Positions 5,748-7,347 of a DNA stretch of 7,347 nucleotides are shown here, in pieces (positions within the stretch are counted from its first letter, which is position 1; each line of letters starts with the position of its first letter). Position numbers and translations under genes: made by a program. Under the pieces are notes generated by a model, which searched no databases, was not told the origin of the DNA, and saw only the letters and a program-made list of their open reading frames with translations. This stretch comes from Desulfobacteraceae bacterium. GTDB taxonomy: Bacteria; Desulfobacterota; DSM-4660; Desulfatiglandales; Desulfatiglandaceae. The DNA lies in assembly GCA_020349865.1 (NCBI GenBank), contig CP070700.1, positions 2,878,296 through 2,885,642 of the forward strand. The letters run 5' to 3'.

Positions 5748-7340
5748 ATGGATAATAAAGCCAAACCTATCATAAGCAATACTAAATTTGCAATTAACCT
5801 TACGATCCTCTTTTCTATTGTTGCGGGCATCGGAATGTATAATCACGAAATGTGGAGAGATGAGTTAGAAGTATTTATGAAAGTAACTGCAAATCTTAGT
5901 CTGTTTAAAATCTCATATTACAGCTCAATCGCATATTATTCATTTTTGAAAGTTATTGTTAATTTATTCCCACACCCGGCTAGGACCTATCAAATCTGTC
6001 ATTTAATATTTATTACTATGGCTGTTTTCATTTTCAACAGATATTCTCCCTTTAGTTATCTGCAAAAAATACTTTTTACCTTCAGTTATTTTATGCTTTT
6101 TGAGTACGGGATAATCAGCCGTTCTTATTCATTTACAATTTTGTTGATATTTATCACAATTTATCTGATTACACGAAAGAAGCAAAATTATATTTTAAAT
6201 GCAATCGTATTACTTGTTTTAGCCAATCATCATTTATTTGGTGCATTTGCATCCATAAGTCTGACGGGATATGCATTATTACATGCAATAAACAGACTAA
6301 AAACCATGCATCCAGGGCAGAAGCGGCAATTTTTTATAGCGATTGGACTATTTATTGCAGGATGGGGGCTCATTTCAGCACAATACTATATTCTAAAATT
6401 AACAGGGGGTGGATTTAACGCAGGTCCGGCCCCCTATTATATGACAATACGAACGATATGGAACGCTTTTGTTCCCATACCTGAAATATCAAATTACAAT
6501 TTTTGGAATACGAACATAATTCCTTTCCCTCTAGACTATCCTAAGAATATTGATCTTGAAATTGAATACAAAAATATAATCACCGCAATAATTTCTATTG
6601 GAATATTTATATTCAGCATGGTTATATTTTCAAAAAAAATACCGGTTTTGATTACCTTTACATTGCATACGTTGCTGCAGTTATTATTTCTTCAATATAT
6701 TTCAGTACACTTCATTAGATATCAAGGGTATTTATTCATCATCTTTATTTACAACTGGTGGCTTTTGTATCATTCGGATGAAAAAGTTCATTTTTCTCTA
6801 ATGAATCCAATGGTAAGATTCTTCAGGAAACCGATTTTTGTTTCAATACGTAAACCAGCTGTTCATTTCGTCACCCTTTTGCTTTTGTTCCAATTTGCTG
6901 CAGGTGCGTTTGCCTATAAAAAAGACATCAAACATCCTTTTACAGCTTCATATAAGGCAGCAGAATTCATTCAAGCCAATGGATTGGAAAAACACACAAT
7001 GGTTGGATTTATAGATTATATTGTCGAACCAATTGCGGCACATCTTAACAAGGAAATCTATTATCCTCAGATCGACAGTTTTGGGACTTATGTCGATTGG
7101 GGTAATCTCAGTCGATACAGACCCTGTACGATCAATAAAGTTTTAAATAGTGCTATCCAATTACTTTTTGAACATAACAAAAATATACTAATAATTCTAA
7201 GTTCTAAGTTAATGCGTAACAATAAACCCGTTGAACGGGGTTTGATAACTCAAGGTATTGAAATACGAAAAATAGAAGAATTTGAGGAAAATATCGTAGG
7301 TAATGAAAAATACTTTCTGTATGAAGTTTATAACCAGTAA
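5748..7340 (+). CDS. Polytopic membrane glycosyltransferase-like protein (GT-C fold, GT39-type)
   Basis: A 530-residue integral membrane protein resembling the bacterial GT39-like family, which uses polyprenyl-phosphate sugars as donors on the periplasmic side. A first membrane helix (about 14-30) is followed by HEMWRDELEVFM (33-44), whose D38/E39 match the acidic pair in the first loop of GT-C enzymes. LFEYGIISRSYSF (117-129) is the second recognisable family segment. Further helices lie at about 82-96, 104-118, 128-142, 149-180, 195-215, 277-294, 300-320, 325-341 and 372-390. The last 140 residues are soluble and include FIDYIVEPIAAHLNKEIYYPQ (421-441), also recognised from this family. The ATG at 5748 lacks a visible Shine-Dalgarno; starting at the next methionine (residue 30) would remove the first helix. 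Sampled rows run 23-40% GC, far below the first five genes. It is complete, ending 7 bases before the window edge. Acceptor is unknown. Confidence 0.78.
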   Translation: MDNKAKPIISNTKFAINLTILFSIVAGIGMYNHEMWRDELEVFMKVTANLSLFKISYYSSIAYYSFLKVIVNLFPHPARTYQICHLIFITMAVFIFNRYSPFSYLQKILFTFSYFMLFEYGIISRSYSFTILLIFITIYLITRKKQNYILNAIVLLVLANHHLFGAFASISLTGYALLHAINRLKTMHPGQKRQFFIAIGLFIAGWGLISAQYYILKLTGGGFNAGPAPYYMTIRTIWNAFVPIPEISNYNFWNTNIIPFPLDYPKNIDLEIEYKNIITAIISIGIFIFSMVIFSKKIPVLITFTLHTLLQLLFLQYISVHFIRYQGYLFIIFIYNWWLLYHSDEKVHFSLMNPMVRFFRKPIFVSIRKPAVHFVTLLLLFQFAAGAFAYKKDIKHPFTASYKAAEFIQANGLEKHTMVGFIDYIVEPIAAHLNKEIYYPQIDSFGTYVDWGNLSRYRPCTINKVLNSAIQLLFEHNKNILIILSSKLMRNNKPVERGLITQGIEIRKIEEFEENIVGNEKYFLYEVYNQ

Positions 7341-7347
7341 TTTATAC

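Overview
The window is a stretch of a bacterial surface-polysaccharide (O-antigen, capsule or exopolysaccharide) gene cluster. It holds seven genes, all on the + strand, packed with almost no spare DNA. I see no RNA genes, insertion sequences, CRISPR arrays or convincing terminators. No marker fixes the taxon. A cobalamin-type radical SAM enzyme, a PAPS-type sulfotransferase and about 50-55% GC in the first genes would suit an anaerobic or microaerophilic Gram-negative such as a Desulfobacterota-like lineage, but this is only a guess.

Layout. (1) Bases 1-467: the C-terminal part of a DegT/DnrJ/EryC1/StrS sugar aminotransferase, cut by the window edge. (2) 461-1339: a SAM methyltransferase with an N-terminal zinc-ribbon (Trm112-like) segment. 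(3) 1317-2084: a PAPS-dependent sulfotransferase. (4) 2069-3061: a GtrB/DPM1-like family 2 glycosyltransferase with two C-terminal membrane helices. (5) 3051-4202: a NodB-type polysaccharide deacetylase with an unassigned N-terminal region. These five genes overlap one another by 7, 23, 16 (or 4) and 11 bases and look translationally coupled. After a 62-base gap comes (6) 4265-5668, a B12-binding-domain radical SAM protein. After a further 79-base gap comes (7) 5748-7340, a polytopic GT-C-like (GT39-type) membrane glycosyltransferase.

How the genes may work together. The aminotransferase would supply an amino sugar. The GT2 enzyme would load a sugar onto a polyprenyl phosphate. The membrane GT-C protein would use such a lipid-linked donor outside the inner membrane. 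The methyltransferase, sulfotransferase and deacetylase would decorate the glycan or its precursor. A coupled deacetylase and sulfotransferase, both without visible signal peptides, suggests by analogy with heparan sulfate NDST that a freed amine could be N-sulfated. That is a hypothesis. The radical SAM protein has no assignable substrate.

Base composition falls stepwise. Sampled 60-base rows give about 50-58% GC in genes 1-5, about 42% in gene 6 and about 23-40% in gene 7. The steps coincide with the two intergenic gaps, which points to mosaic assembly of the locus.
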